Of a stretch of DNA of 64,000 nucleotides, positions 6,293-14,628 are shown piece by piece. The stretch covers positions 50,868-114,867 of the forward strand of contig DHJC01000081.1 in the NCBI GenBank assembly GCA_002404155.1, read 5' to 3'. The first letter of the stretch is position 1. The number at the start of each line of letters is the position of its first letter. The translations under genes were made by a program, and so were the position numbers. Source of the DNA: Chloroflexi bacterium UBA4730 (lineage in GTDB: Bacteria > Chloroflexota > Limnocylindria > P2-11E). The notes below the pieces were generated by a model, which had not been told where the DNA came from, searched no databases, and worked only from the letters and a program-made list of their open reading frames with translations.

Positions 6293-7347
6293 TGGAACGC
6301 GCTGCCGCTCGATCGGTCGAAGAGCCGGATCGCGCCCGGCTCGACCGCAAGGTGCACCGTGCTCCCGGGCTGTGGGCGGACCGCGGGCGCCGCGCGGACC
6401 TTCAACGCCTTCTCGCCAACGCGGACGTCGACGATGACCTCGCTTCCGAGCGGCTCGACGGCGACGACCTCGGCCGCCTGGCCCGCGGTTCCGATCGCGA
6501 TGGCCTCCGGGCGCAGACCGACCGTGAGCTCGCGGGCCGAGTGGTCACGCGTAAGCGGCGCGGGCAGCCGCCATCCGTCCGCGGCGACAAGCGTGTCGCC
6601 GTCGCGCGTCACCTCGAGGAGATTCATCGGCGGGCTACCGATGAATTCGGCGACGAAGAGATTCGCCGGATGGTCGTAGACATCGTCCGGTGTCCCGATC
6701 TGCTGCAGCTCGCCGGCGCTGAGGATCGCGATCCGGTTCGCGAGACTCATCGCTTCCGCCTGATCGTGGGTCACGAAGACCATCGTCGTCTCGAGCTGGC
6801 GCTGGAGCGTCTTGAGCTCGGTCCGCGTGTGCACCCTGAGCTTGGCGTCCAGGTTCGAGAGCGGCTCGTCCATGAGGAAGACCCGGGGCTCGCGGACGAT
6901 CGCGCGCGCGAGCGCGACCCGCTGCTGCTCGCCGCCCGAAAGCTGCGCGGGCCGTCGCGGGAGCAGATGTGCGATGCCCAGCATGTCCGCGACGTGGTCG
7001 ACCCGCTTGTCCTGCTCGGCCCGGCTCATCTTGCGGAGCTTCAACGGGTAGCGGATGTTCTCGCGCGCCGAAAGATGCGGGTACAACGCGTAGCTTTGGA
7101 AGACCAACGCGACATCGCGGTCCTTCGGCTCCCGGCCGACCACGCTCGTCCCGGCGATCCGGATGTCGCCCCGGTCCGGCTCCTCGAGGCCGGCGAGCAT
7201 CCGCAACGCGGTCGTCTTCCCGCACCCCGAGGGGCCGAGGAGCACGAGCAGCTCCCCATCCGCGATGTCCAGGGAGAGGCCGCGCACGGCAGGCGCGCCC
7301 TGCGCGGCGAACTGTTTCCAGACGTCCTCGTATTCAACCCGAGCCAC
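6289..7347 (-). CDS. ugpC: Sugar ABC transporter ATP-binding protein (UgpC/MalK-type)
   Basis: A 352-residue ATPase of the CUT1/MalK group. Walker A GPSGCGKTT lies at residues 38-46, the signature LSGGEQQR near 140, Walker B VFLMDEPL near 158 and the switch histidine in VFVTHDQ near 190. The C-terminal about 120 residues form TOBE-type regulatory domains (NLLEVTRDGD, LTVGLRPEAI). GTG 7347 overlaps the permease stop (TAGTG). It would power uptake through the two permeases encoded just upstream. Some CUT1 ATPases serve several transporters, so exclusive use here is not certain. Confidence 0.9.
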   Translation of the reverse strand: MARVEYEDVWKQFAAQGAPAVRGLSLDIADGELLVLLGPSGCGKTTALRMLAGLEEPDRGDIRIAGTSVVGREPKDRDVALVFQSYALYPHLSARENIRYPLKLRKMSRAEQDKRVDHVADMLGIAHLLPRRPAQLSGGEQQRVALARAIVREPRVFLMDEPLSNLDAKLRVHTRTELKTLQRQLETTMVFVTHDQAEAMSLANRIAILSAGELQQIGTPDDVYDHPANLFVAEFIGSPPMNLLEVTRDGDTLVAADGWRLPAPLTRDHSARELTVGLRPEAIAIGTAGQAAEVVAVEPLGSEVIVDVRVGEKALKVRAAPAVRPQPGSTVHLAVEPGAIRLFDRSSGSAFH

Positions 7348-8225
7348 TAGAGACCCCTCGTGCTGCTCATGAGCCCGCGGACCATGAGCCGCCGCGCACC
7401 AATGAAAACGGCCATGACCGGGATGAGATACAGGATCGCCATGGCCGCGATGACGCCGTACTGCACCTCGGTGTAGCCGCCCTGATTGCGCATCGCTTCG
7501 TAGAACGCGAGCGGCACGGTCTTCATGCTCTGCTGATCCACCAGGATGATGACCATGAGCACCTCGGCCCACGCGCTGAGGAACGATAGCCCGGCCGCGA
7601 TCCCGAGACCGGGTCGCGCCAGCGGCAGGACGATCTCGATGAGCGCGCGCAGCTTCGTTCGCCCGTCGAGCCACGACGCTTCCTCGAGCTGTCGCGGCAC
7701 CGAGTCGAAGAACCCCTTCATGAGCCAGACGAGGAATGGCAGCTCGATGGTCGCGTGGATGAGGATCAGGCCGAGGTAGCTGTTCCGGAGGCCGAGCTGC
7801 CGCGCGAGCCCGTAGATCGGAACCATGGTCGCCGACAGCGGCATCGTCTGCAGCAGCAGGACCGCGTAGGTGATCCAGTCCTTGCGCCGCAGCTCGATGC
7901 GCGAGAGCGAGTACCCGGCAAACGACACCGTCACGACGACGAGCAGCATCGTCGCGACCGAGACGAACACGCTGTTGCCGAGCGCGATCCCGAAATCGTG
8001 CTCGGTGAAGATGCGGATGAAGTTGTTGAACGTCGGCGCGGACGGCCAGTGGATGTACGCAGTCGCGTTCTCGTCGAACGCGGCGCCGAACAGCCACAGG
8101 AACGGCGCGAGGAAGAACGCGCTGACCGCGACGAACGCGAGATGGATGAGCAGCCACTCGAGCGGGTGCGCCCGTGGGCGCCGGGGCGCGTTGGTGCGGA
8201 CCATCGAGCGAGCTGCCGCGGTCAT
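7347..8225 (-). CDS. Carbohydrate ABC transporter permease (MalG-type)
   Basis: A 292-residue inner-membrane protein with about six transmembrane helices, starting near WLLIHLAFVAVSAFFLAPFL. The EAA loop that contacts the ATPase is EEASWLDGRTKLRALIEIVL (about 200-219). Family members with this order and length are the MalG-like half of CUT1 transporters. ATG 8225 lies within the stop overlap of the preceding permease gene (ATGA). The N-terminal about 22 residues are basic, setting a cytoplasmic N-terminus. Substrate class, sugar or polyol, is inferred from the family. Confidence 0.9.
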   Translation of the reverse strand: MTAAARSMVRTNAPRRPRAHPLEWLLIHLAFVAVSAFFLAPFLWLFGAAFDENATAYIHWPSAPTFNNFIRIFTEHDFGIALGNSVFVSVATMLLVVVTVSFAGYSLSRIELRRKDWITYAVLLLQTMPLSATMVPIYGLARQLGLRNSYLGLILIHATIELPFLVWLMKGFFDSVPRQLEEASWLDGRTKLRALIEIVLPLARPGLGIAAGLSFLSAWAEVLMVIILVDQQSMKTVPLAFYEAMRNQGGYTEVQYGVIAAMAILYLIPVMAVFIGARRLMVRGLMSSTRGL

Positions 8226-9154
8226 GCCCGGGCCCTCGACCAGCGAAGGTAGAACACGGCGAAGCTGAGGTTGAGGGCGAGCATGGCCACCGCGATGGTC
8301 GATCCGTATCCGACCTCGTGGGCCTGGAACGCCTCGTGATAGGCGTACAACGCGATGACCTCGGTCTGGAAGGAGGGGCCGCCGTTCGTGAGCACCTGGA
8401 TGACGATGAACGTCCCGAACGTGGACATGGTGATCGAGAGGAGCGTCAACGCCACGATCGGCCGGAGCATCGGCAAGGTGTGATCCCAGAAGCGGCGCCA
8501 GGCGTTCGCGCCGTCCACGCGCGCCGCCTCGTAGACGTCGCCGGGCACGGTGCGTAACGCGCCGAGGAAGATGAGCATCGTGAACGCCGTGCCTCGCCAG
8601 ACGTTCGCGATGATCACGGCGAGCATCGGGGCCTGGCCGAACCAGTTCACCGGCCCGAGTCCGAACAGTCCGAGCGCCACGTTCAACGATCCGTAATAGA
8701 AGTCGAACATCGCGACCCAGAGGAATCCCGCGATGAGGGTGGGGTCGACCCACGCCAGCAGCACAGCCGCGTACACGAAGTTCGCCGCACGGAAGCCGCG
8801 ATGCTGCGCGTGATCGATGAGCAACGCCAAGCCGAGGCCGAGGATGAACTGCCCGATGATCGCGGACCCGACGACGAACACGATCGAGTTGACGATGACC
8901 CGCGCGAAGTCCGGGTCGCCGAACAGCCGCGTGTAGTTGTCCAGCCCGACAAAGCGCGGGTTCGCCGCATCGATCCCGACGAGCGCCCGGTTGGTGAAGC
9001 TCGAGCCGAGCGCCCAGAGGGCCGGCCCGACGAAGAAGAGTGCGAGGAGCAGCGCCGCGGGGGTAAGCCCGGCGAAGTACAGCCGGTTCCGCTTGAACGT
9101 GCGCCCAAGGCCGATGGAGCGGGGGCCGATGGCCCCCGCTCCGGCGACCGTCAC
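8222..9154 (-). CDS. Carbohydrate ABC transporter permease (MalF-type)
   Basis: A 310-residue inner-membrane protein. Helix 1 is LTPAALLLALFFVGPALWAL, and further helices follow around SIVFVVGSAIIGQFILGLGL and near the C-terminus (LALNLSFAVFYLRWS). The EAA loop is VYEAARVDGANAWRRFWDHT (about 211-230). It pairs with the MalG-type permease downstream (stop and start overlap) to form the channel. The start ATG overlaps the stop of the binding-protein gene, so stoichiometric production by coupled translation is likely. Confidence 0.9.
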   Translation of the reverse strand: MTVAGAGAIGPRSIGLGRTFKRNRLYFAGLTPAALLLALFFVGPALWALGSSFTNRALVGIDAANPRFVGLDNYTRLFGDPDFARVIVNSIVFVVGSAIIGQFILGLGLALLIDHAQHRGFRAANFVYAAVLLAWVDPTLIAGFLWVAMFDFYYGSLNVALGLFGLGPVNWFGQAPMLAVIIANVWRGTAFTMLIFLGALRTVPGDVYEAARVDGANAWRRFWDHTLPMLRPIVALTLLSITMSTFGTFIVIQVLTNGGPSFQTEVIALYAYHEAFQAHEVGYGSTIAVAMLALNLSFAVFYLRWSRARA

Positions 9155-10512
9155 GACTGGGTGGTGACCTTGTCCGCGCCGACGGCCTGCTTGAGGTCAT
9201 CGGTGTACCGCTGGGCGCCCTCGGTCGCCGAGACCTCGCCGGCCGCGACGCGCGCGGTCGCCTTCTGGATCGCCTGCTGGACCTTCGGGTACGCTGCGTC
9301 GACCGGCGTGAACTTCGCCTTCGTCAGCGCCTCGGTCGACGCGACCAGGTACGGGTCGGCCTTGAACTCGGCAACGTTGGCCGAATCGGTCCGTGCGACG
9401 GGGTGCGGGTCCTCGATGTTGAGCTTGGCGACGATGTCCTTCGTGTTGACGGCCTTGATGAACTCCCAGGCGCCCTGCTTGTTCTTGCTCTTCGCGGTGA
9501 TGTACCAGCAGGTCCCGGGACCCCCGACCGTGAACGACGGCCCGCCGCTCTCGGTGGGGTGGAGGTTGTAGCCAACGTTCGCTTGGGTCGCGGCCTTGTC
9601 CTTGGCCGCCCATCCGCCGTAGACCCAACCGCCCTCGAAGAGCAGCGCGAGCTGGCCGTTCCCGATCTTCTCGCGCATCGCTGTCCAGGGCTTGGTCGCG
9701 GTGAGGATGTCCTTTGGGCTGAGGCCGTCGCCGTAGGCCTTCGCGTAGTAGGCCATGACCTTGCGCGTGGCCGGGCTGTCCCCGATCCACTTCCCGCCTT
9801 GGTCCTGGAGCTGGCCACCATAGGCCCACAGGAGCGGGACGAACGCATGATCGGCGGTGCCGCCGGAACCGGCGGGACCCGCGTAGAGCGCGTACGGGAG
9901 CACGTTGGGCAGATTCGCCTTCTTGACGGCCGCGGCGGCGTCGAGGATCCCCTGGACGTTCGCCGGCTTCCAATCGGCGGGCAGCCCCGCCTTCTGCAGG
10001 TCGTCCTTCCGGTAGTACAGCCACCGCATGTCAAGGCCGTACGGGATGGCCCAGACCTTTCCCTTGTAGCTCACGCCATTCTTGACGGAATCCGGGTAGT
10101 ACTGCCATTCGTCCCACTGCTTGACGTAGTCGTCCAGCGGTTCGATGTAGCCCGCATCCGCAAGCTCGCCGATCAGGTTGCCGCCGACGTGGGTGACATC
10201 GGGCACATCGCTACCGTCGAGCCGCAGCAGCAGCTTCGTGTAGTAGTCGTCGCTGTTGATCTTCTGGAGATCGATCGTCACGGCGAGGCCCGAGAACTGC
10301 GCCTTCAGCGCGGCCGCCGCCTGCTCGACGTACTTCGGCTTGAACCCTGCTTCATCGGGGTAGGACACCGTGATCGTCCCGGAGATCTTGCCCCCGGTCG
10401 CCGCAGCACCACCACCGGTCGTCGCCGGTCCGCACGCCACGACGACACCGGTCGCCGCGGCGATCTGTAGGAAACGTCGACGCGAGACCGCCATCCGCTC
10501 GAGGTCGCTCAT
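9151..10512 (-). CDS. Sugar ABC transporter substrate-binding lipoprotein
   Basis: A 453-residue extracellular solute-binding protein (family 1). The N-terminus has a Tat-like motif SRRRFLQ, a hydrophobic stretch and a lipobox VVACG with the lipidated Cys at residue 27. The mature protein shows the class features NSDDYYTKLLLRLDGSDVPD, VWAIPYGLDMRWLYYR and GNGQLALLFEGGW. Start ATG 10512 is chosen because GGAGG stands about 7 bp upstream. An adjacent ATG (10515) and an upstream start (10557) are less likely. It is first in the operon with two permeases, an ATPase and the CehA-like hydrolase. The ligand cannot be read from sequence. Confidence 0.9.
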   Translation of the reverse strand: MSDLERMAVSRRRFLQIAAATGVVVACGPATTGGGAAATGGKISGTITVSYPDEAGFKPKYVEQAAAALKAQFSGLAVTIDLQKINSDDYYTKLLLRLDGSDVPDVTHVGGNLIGELADAGYIEPLDDYVKQWDEWQYYPDSVKNGVSYKGKVWAIPYGLDMRWLYYRKDDLQKAGLPADWKPANVQGILDAAAAVKKANLPNVLPYALYAGPAGSGGTADHAFVPLLWAYGGQLQDQGGKWIGDSPATRKVMAYYAKAYGDGLSPKDILTATKPWTAMREKIGNGQLALLFEGGWVYGGWAAKDKAATQANVGYNLHPTESGGPSFTVGGPGTCWYITAKSKNKQGAWEFIKAVNTKDIVAKLNIEDPHPVARTDSANVAEFKADPYLVASTEALTKAKFTPVDAAYPKVQQAIQKATARVAAGEVSATEGAQRYTDDLKQAVGADKVTTQS

Positions 10513-10598
10513 CATTTTCCTCCAAGGCCGCGTTCGCTCAGGCCGTGAACCCGGCACGGGCCGAACGATAATCCCGGGTTGGCGCTAGTGTCCTGTCG

Positions 10599-11882
10599 AT
10601 GTCGCCCGACACCCAGAAGATCGCGGCGGCGGCACGCCGCGCCCTCAGCGACAACCGGCAGTCGGGAACATCGGGCTGGGACGGGAAGCGCTACGACTTC
10701 GTCTGCCCGTCCGGGACGACCTATCCCTTCCAGTGGCTGTGGGACAGCGCGTTCCACGCGATCGCGCTATCGCATGTCGATCCCGCTCTGGCGAAGCAGG
10801 AGCTGCGGTGTCTATTGCAAGGTGCGCAGCCGGACGGGTTCATCCCGCACATGCTCCTGTGGGAGAAGAACGCGCACGAGGCGGCGCTCCGCGAGTACTC
10901 CATCACCTTGCTGCACCCGTACTTCACCTCGATCACCCAGCCGCCGGTGCTCGCGCGCGCGATCGAGCGGGTCTACGAGGCCTCCGGTGACGTCGGGTTC
11001 CTTCGCGACGTCCTGCCGCCGACGCTCCGGTTCTTCCGCTGGTTGAAGGCGCAGCGCGACCCGGATGACGACGCGCTCATCGCCACGATCCAGCCGGATG
11101 AGTCGGGGCTCGACGCGAGCCCGAAGTACGACGCTGCCATGGGTGTGCCGTGGGACCCGCCCGAGGCGACTCTCCCCGCGCTGACCCGCTCCATGGACCG
11201 GCTCTTCGCGGAGTACGAGCCTCTGCGCGGCGATCCGGCGCGGATCCTCTCGCTCGATCGGTTCGTGTGGGAGGACGTCATGGTGAACACGATCTACGCC
11301 GACGGTCTCCGCCGGCTCGGGCCGCTCTGCCGCGCCGCCGGCTACCCCGAGGCCGAGGCGCGCGAGTTCGAGGATCGCGCGACGCGCGTCCGGTCGGCGC
11401 TCGAGACGAAGTGCTGGGACGAGAAGGCCGGCGTGTTTTGGGATCTCTCGGGGTGGCGCGAGGAACCGGCCCGCACGCTCACCTTCTCGTCCCTGTTCCC
11501 GCTCGTGCTCGCCGACCTCGACCCGCGAAAGGCCGCCCGGCTCATCGACGAGCACCTGTTGAACGAGCGCGAATTCTGGCTCCCCTACCCGATCCCAAGC
11601 ACCGCGGCATCCGAGCCGACCTTCGACCCGGGGTGGCGAACGAAGACGACCTGGCGTGGTCCGACCTGGGTCGCGATCAACTGGTACCTCTACTGGGGCC
11701 TGCGTGAACACGGCAGAGCGGACATCGCCACCGAGCTCGCGCGGCGGACGTTCGAGATGGTCGAGCGCGCTGGCATGCGCGAATTCTTCGACCCGCGCAC
11801 CGGCGCCGGCGAGGGAGCATCGAGCTTCGGCATGTCGACGCTCGTCCTCGATCTCATCGCGGCAGAGCACCTTCCGTCGTGA
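10599..11882 (+). CDS. MGH1-like (GH63-type) glycoside hydrolase
   Basis: A 427-residue (alpha/alpha)6-barrel protein related to mannosylglycerate/glucosylglycerate hydrolases of GH63. Typical elements are YPFQWLWDSAFHAIALSHVD near the N-terminus, QGAQPDGFIPHMLLWEK, PDESGLDASPKYD and, near the C-terminus, WRGPTWVAINWYLYWGL. There is no signal peptide, so it acts in the cytoplasm. It is divergent from the sugar ABC operon, with 86 bp between the two starts that must hold both promoters. The likely role is hydrolysis of the imported glycoside, possibly a compatible-solute-type glycoside such as mannosylglycerate or glucosylglycerate. The exact substrate is inference. Confidence 0.8.
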   Translation: MSPDTQKIAAAARRALSDNRQSGTSGWDGKRYDFVCPSGTTYPFQWLWDSAFHAIALSHVDPALAKQELRCLLQGAQPDGFIPHMLLWEKNAHEAALREYSITLLHPYFTSITQPPVLARAIERVYEASGDVGFLRDVLPPTLRFFRWLKAQRDPDDDALIATIQPDESGLDASPKYDAAMGVPWDPPEATLPALTRSMDRLFAEYEPLRGDPARILSLDRFVWEDVMVNTIYADGLRRLGPLCRAAGYPEAEAREFEDRATRVRSALETKCWDEKAGVFWDLSGWREEPARTLTFSSLFPLVLADLDPRKAARLIDEHLLNEREFWLPYPIPSTAASEPTFDPGWRTKTTWRGPTWVAINWYLYWGLREHGRADIATELARRTFEMVERAGMREFFDPRTGAGEGASSFGMSTLVLDLIAAEHLPS

Positions 11883-12289
11883 CAGCGCGGACGGCAGCCG
11901 CCCGAGACCCGGCGCCATCGTTCTCGACGACGTTCGCGGAGGTGCGCTGATGCTCGGCCGGCTGCGTCACAGCTCGCACCTGCGGATCCACCCCGCGACG
12001 TGGCTGCAGGGCGGTCGCGCCAGCACGGGCACAGGCCCCGGTCCTGCTCCAGGCCGGTCGTGGGCTGGTTGATCTTGACGACACCTGCCTGGATCCGGTC
12101 GTCGTGTCGACACTCATGCCGCGCGCGGCGGCCCGTTCCGCGCGGTCGAGGATCGTCGCCTCCTCGTCGAGCGTGGAGTGCTCGGTCTCATCGGTTCGTG
12201 TCACGATCCAACCTCCGGTGATCGCAACTCTCGCAGCCTCCTCCCCGAACGCTTAGCGGGGCTCGATGGGCCCGGGGTGGCCGCTCGTC
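11883..12289. other. Gene-poor gap with one weak small ORF
   Basis: No convincing gene lies in these 407 bp. On the minus strand a GTG at 12204 follows GGAGG by about 8 bp and opens a 116-residue frame (beginning MTRTDETEHSTLDEEATILD) that runs to 11854, overlapping the end of the glycoside hydrolase gene. The first about 30 residues look acidic and helical, the rest looks like random GC-rich translation. It may be a decayed small gene. Confidence 0.25.
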
Positions 12290-12829
12290 TTACGGCTCGT
12301 ACGTGTGCATCGACTCGATGCCGAACGCGCGGTTGAAGCGCGCCCGGTAGTTCTCCATGGCGATGGAGCCGGCGAGCTCGACGATCTGGGCGTCGGTGAA
12401 GTGAGCCCGCACGGCGTTGAAGACGGCGTCGGTCACGTCGGCCGGCGTCGCGCTCATCGCTTCGGCCAGGGCGAGCGCCGCCCGCTCGGGCTCGTCGAAG
12501 AGCCCGCTGTCGCGCCACCCGCCTACCGCGGCGATCTTCTCCGCGGAGGCGCCACCCCGGCTGCTCCCGGCAGCGTTCGTGTCCATTCAGAAGGGGCAGC
12601 GGACCATCTGCGCCGCGCGCAGCTGCACGAGCCCGCGGAGCTGGGCGCTGAGCTTCCCGCTCTTCGCGGGGGCCGCCCCGAGCGCCCGGCTCGCCTCGAG
12701 GATCGGCGGACAGTGGGCCTGGATGCCCACAGAGTCGAGGGTCCGGCCGAAGGTCTTCGCCGATTGCTCCAGGATCGGCCGCACCTCGGGCGGCGCTTCG
12801 TCGGTGGTCAGCGGACGGAGGCGCGGCAT
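12290..12829 (-). CDS. AhpD/carboxymuconolactone decarboxylase-like protein, probable selenoprotein (in-frame UGA)
   Basis: Two frames, 12829-12587 and 12586-12290, are in the same phase and separated only by TGA 12589-12587. Joined, they give a 179-residue peroxidase-related CMD/AhpD-like protein of normal length: MPRLRPLTTDEAPPEVRPIL at the start, LRGLVQLRAAQ before the active site, and NYRARFNRAFGIE near the end. The redox motif of AhpD-like proteins is C-x-x-C. Here it is Cys78-Pro-Phe-UGA81, so UGA falls exactly on the second catalytic cysteine. Reading it as selenocysteine gives CPFU, a pattern known in AhpD-like selenoproteins. ATG 12829 follows GGGAGAAG. If selenocysteine is not inserted, the gene is a nonsense pseudogene. 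Confidence 0.75.
12560..12574 (-). promoter_or_regulatory. Candidate bacterial SECIS hairpin
   Basis: Directly after the in-frame TGA of the AhpD-like gene, the mRNA can fold GCUGC-CGGGA-GCAGC, a perfect 5-bp stem with a 5-nt loop. The loop begins 17 nt after the UGA and has G at its second position, within the distance and loop rules used for bacterial SECIS elements. The stem is short, so this is supportive rather than decisive. Confidence 0.45.
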
Positions 12830-12936
12830 CTTTGCTTCTCCCTTTCGCCGAAGTGGTCGATGGGAGCGTAGACCGCGAAGGCGCCGCCCGCCCCGCTGTA
12901 CAGCAGCACGCACGTCCAGACCTCCAATCCGACACA

Positions 12937-13236
12937 TGGCCGAGCGCCGATGAGCTGCGCCAGATCTACTCGACCAAGGGCCTCGATGGCGCTGAGGGAA
13001 CGATCGCGTACTGCCGCATCGGCGAACGAAGCTCGCACACCTGGTTCGTCCTGAAGTACGTCCTCGGTCAGGAGAAGATCCGGAACTACGACGGGAGCTG
13101 GATCGAGTACGGCAGCCCCATCGTCGCGCCGATCGAGAAAGGGACGTGCCGGGTGAGCCTCCTTGAGCACGTCACGCGTTCCGGCGCGTGCCACCGGCAT
13201 GGCTCTTGGCTGGAGGTGACGGTTACGATGCACTGA
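12937..13236 (+). pseudogene. Rhodanese-type sulfurtransferase, C-terminal fragment
   Basis: The frame contains ADELRQIYSTKG, the catalytic-loop segment AYCRIGERSSHTWFVLKYVL and NYDGSWIEYGSPIVAPIEKG, matching the end of thiosulfate sulfurtransferases with the active-site Cys in CRIGERSS. The N-terminal about 200 residues and first rhodanese domain are absent. Upstream sequence back to 12832 is unrelated. After the natural end (PIEKG) the frame runs on for about 30 unrelated residues. It is thus a 5'-truncated relic, convergently placed against the AhpD-like gene and just ahead of the DUF4395-thioredoxin gene, a common partner of such sulfurtransferases. Confidence 0.7.
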
Positions 13237-13394
13237 TGCAGCGCCGGCATCGCGATTGGCCACGCGGGCGGGTCACGCCGCGTCTCCGCCGCCTGTGCGA
13301 TCGTGGCGCGCGCTGCGTCGGCGGTCTCAGCGCCTGTTCGAGGTAGTCGCGACCTGATCCCGCGTCCCTCGACTATGGCGCTGGAGCTTTTGGA

Positions 13395-14111
13395 ATGTTC
13401 GCATCCGCTGCCACCCCGATCGTACGCCGCGCCGACCCGTACCACGACACCGACATCATCGACGCGCGCGCCCCGCGGTTCAACCAGACCATCGTCGCGA
13501 CCGTCTCGCTCCTCGCCGTCGGGCTCGGCTGGTGGCCGCTGCTCGGCGTCCTTGCGGCCCAGCTCGCCCTCGGGCTGCGCTTCGGCCGCCGCTACTGCGT
13601 GCCCTGCGTGCTGTACTTCGAGCTCGTGCAGCCGCGGTTCGGCGAAGGACCACTCGAGGACTCCCGGCCGCCACGGTTCGCGAATCTCCTCGGCGCGATC
13701 TTCCTTGGCGCCGCGACACTCGCCTACGCGCTGGGATCAACCGCGATCGGTGCCACCCTGGGCCTCATCGTCGCGGCGCTCGCGACCCTCGCGGCGACCA
13801 CCGGCCGCTGCGTCGGCTGCGAGCTGTACAAGATCGACGCGCGCATCCGCGGGATCCGCTCGCACGTGCTCGATCGGATCGACCCCGGCGATCTGGACAC
13901 CACCGTCGCCAGGGCGATCGTCGAGTTCACCCATCCGCTCTGCACCGAGTGCCAGAGGCTCGCTCGCGATCTCGAGGGGCGCGGGGAGCGGGTCCTCACG
14001 ATCGACGTGTCCCGTCGGCCCGAGCTCGCCCGGAAGTACGGCATCGCGGTCGTGCCGGTCGCGGTCCGTATCGAAGGCGATGGGCGGGTCGTGGAGCGCA
14101 TCGCCGGCTAG
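13395..14111 (+). CDS. DUF4395 membrane protein fused to a thioredoxin-like domain
   Basis: A 238-residue protein. Residues about 20-145 are a DUF4395 domain: DARAPRFNQTIVATV, two membrane spans, GRRYCVPCVLYFELVQPR, EDSRPPRFANLLGAIFLGA, a long hydrophobic helix pair and TGRCVGCELYK. Residues about 165-238 form a short thioredoxin-like fold with the redox motif CTEC (THPLCTECQRL) and VVPVAVRIEG. The three Cys pairs suggest membrane-linked thiol/sulfur redox work. In related genomes these modules sit with rhodanese sulfurtransferases, and a rhodanese relic is indeed next door. The partner protein may now be missing. Confidence 0.75.
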   Translation: MFASAATPIVRRADPYHDTDIIDARAPRFNQTIVATVSLLAVGLGWWPLLGVLAAQLALGLRFGRRYCVPCVLYFELVQPRFGEGPLEDSRPPRFANLLGAIFLGAATLAYALGSTAIGATLGLIVAALATLAATTGRCVGCELYKIDARIRGIRSHVLDRIDPGDLDTTVARAIVEFTHPLCTECQRLARDLEGRGERVLTIDVSRRPELARKYGIAVVPVAVRIEGDGRVVERIAG

Positions 14112-14285
14112 CTGAGGTCTCCATAGATCTGGGACACACGCCACCGGTCTAGCCAGTCCAGCGGCGCGAGGCCTCCGAGGGCGATGTGCGGACGCTCGGC
14201 GTTGTAGTCGGCGACGAAGAGCGCGACGGCAAGGTCGCGCTCGGCTTCGGCATGGAACGTCTGGCTGAACAGGCACTCGCCGCTC
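14108..14285 (-). pseudogene. Integrase-core (IS481/IS3-like) transposase C-terminal fragment
   Basis: The minus-strand frame ending at TAG 14110-14108 reads ECLFSQTFHAEAERDLAVAL, then FVADYNAERPHIALGGLAP and LDWLDRW. This is the characteristic end of DDE integrase-core transposases (YN-x-RPH-x-ALG-x-x-P-x-x-x). Homology begins abruptly near 14285. The stop codon is formed from the same bases as the stop of the DUF4395 gene on the other strand, so the transposase relic abuts that gene exactly. The catalytic Asp residues are gone. Confidence 0.7.
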
Positions 14286-14540
14286 CTCGGGCGTCAGCGT
14301 CGCCTCGTCGAGCTGTGTCTGCCGAAAGCCGGCCCCGAGACGCCTTAGGAACTTCTTGATCTTCCGGAGGTCCATACGGACACCGCGAAGACGCGCGACG
14401 AGTTGAAGGTCGCTGCTGAGTAGTTCCTCCGTCTCCCACTCGTCCGCGATGCGCTTGCCGGAAGCATCGCCGAGCTCATTCAAACGGCCGAGGAACGTCC
14501 TGCCGGAGCTCGGCGGGCTTCGGCGTCGGTCATGCGAGGT
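14277..14540 (-). pseudogene. Unidentified gene fragment with one apparent frameshift
   Basis: A minus-strand frame (14504-14277) encodes a charged helical segment with RIADEWETEELLSSDLQLVA, RMDLRKIKKFLRRLGAGFRQ and LDEATLTPEER, less arginine/proline-biased than random frames here. A plausible start, MTDAEARRAPAG at about 14540, is one base out of phase with it. It runs straight into the transposase relic at about 14285. No family is recognised. Composition and size would suit an antitoxin or small regulatory protein broken by the insertion. Confidence 0.3.
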
Positions 14541-14628
14541 TGTGAATAGACGAACGTTCTCGACGCTGACTATGTCGGTCGGCCCGGTGGGCAGCGTCGA
14601 GTTGGGACTGCAGCTTCTCGGAGTTGCT

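Noticed and set aside
12587..12589. TGA as tryptophan (alternative genetic code)
   Set aside because: Clear genes throughout the window use TGA as a normal stop, often in ATGA overlaps, so reassignment is excluded.
12832..12936. Possible N-terminal part of the rhodanese gene
   Set aside because: The translation is antisense to the AhpD-like gene's start region and shows no rhodanese similarity.
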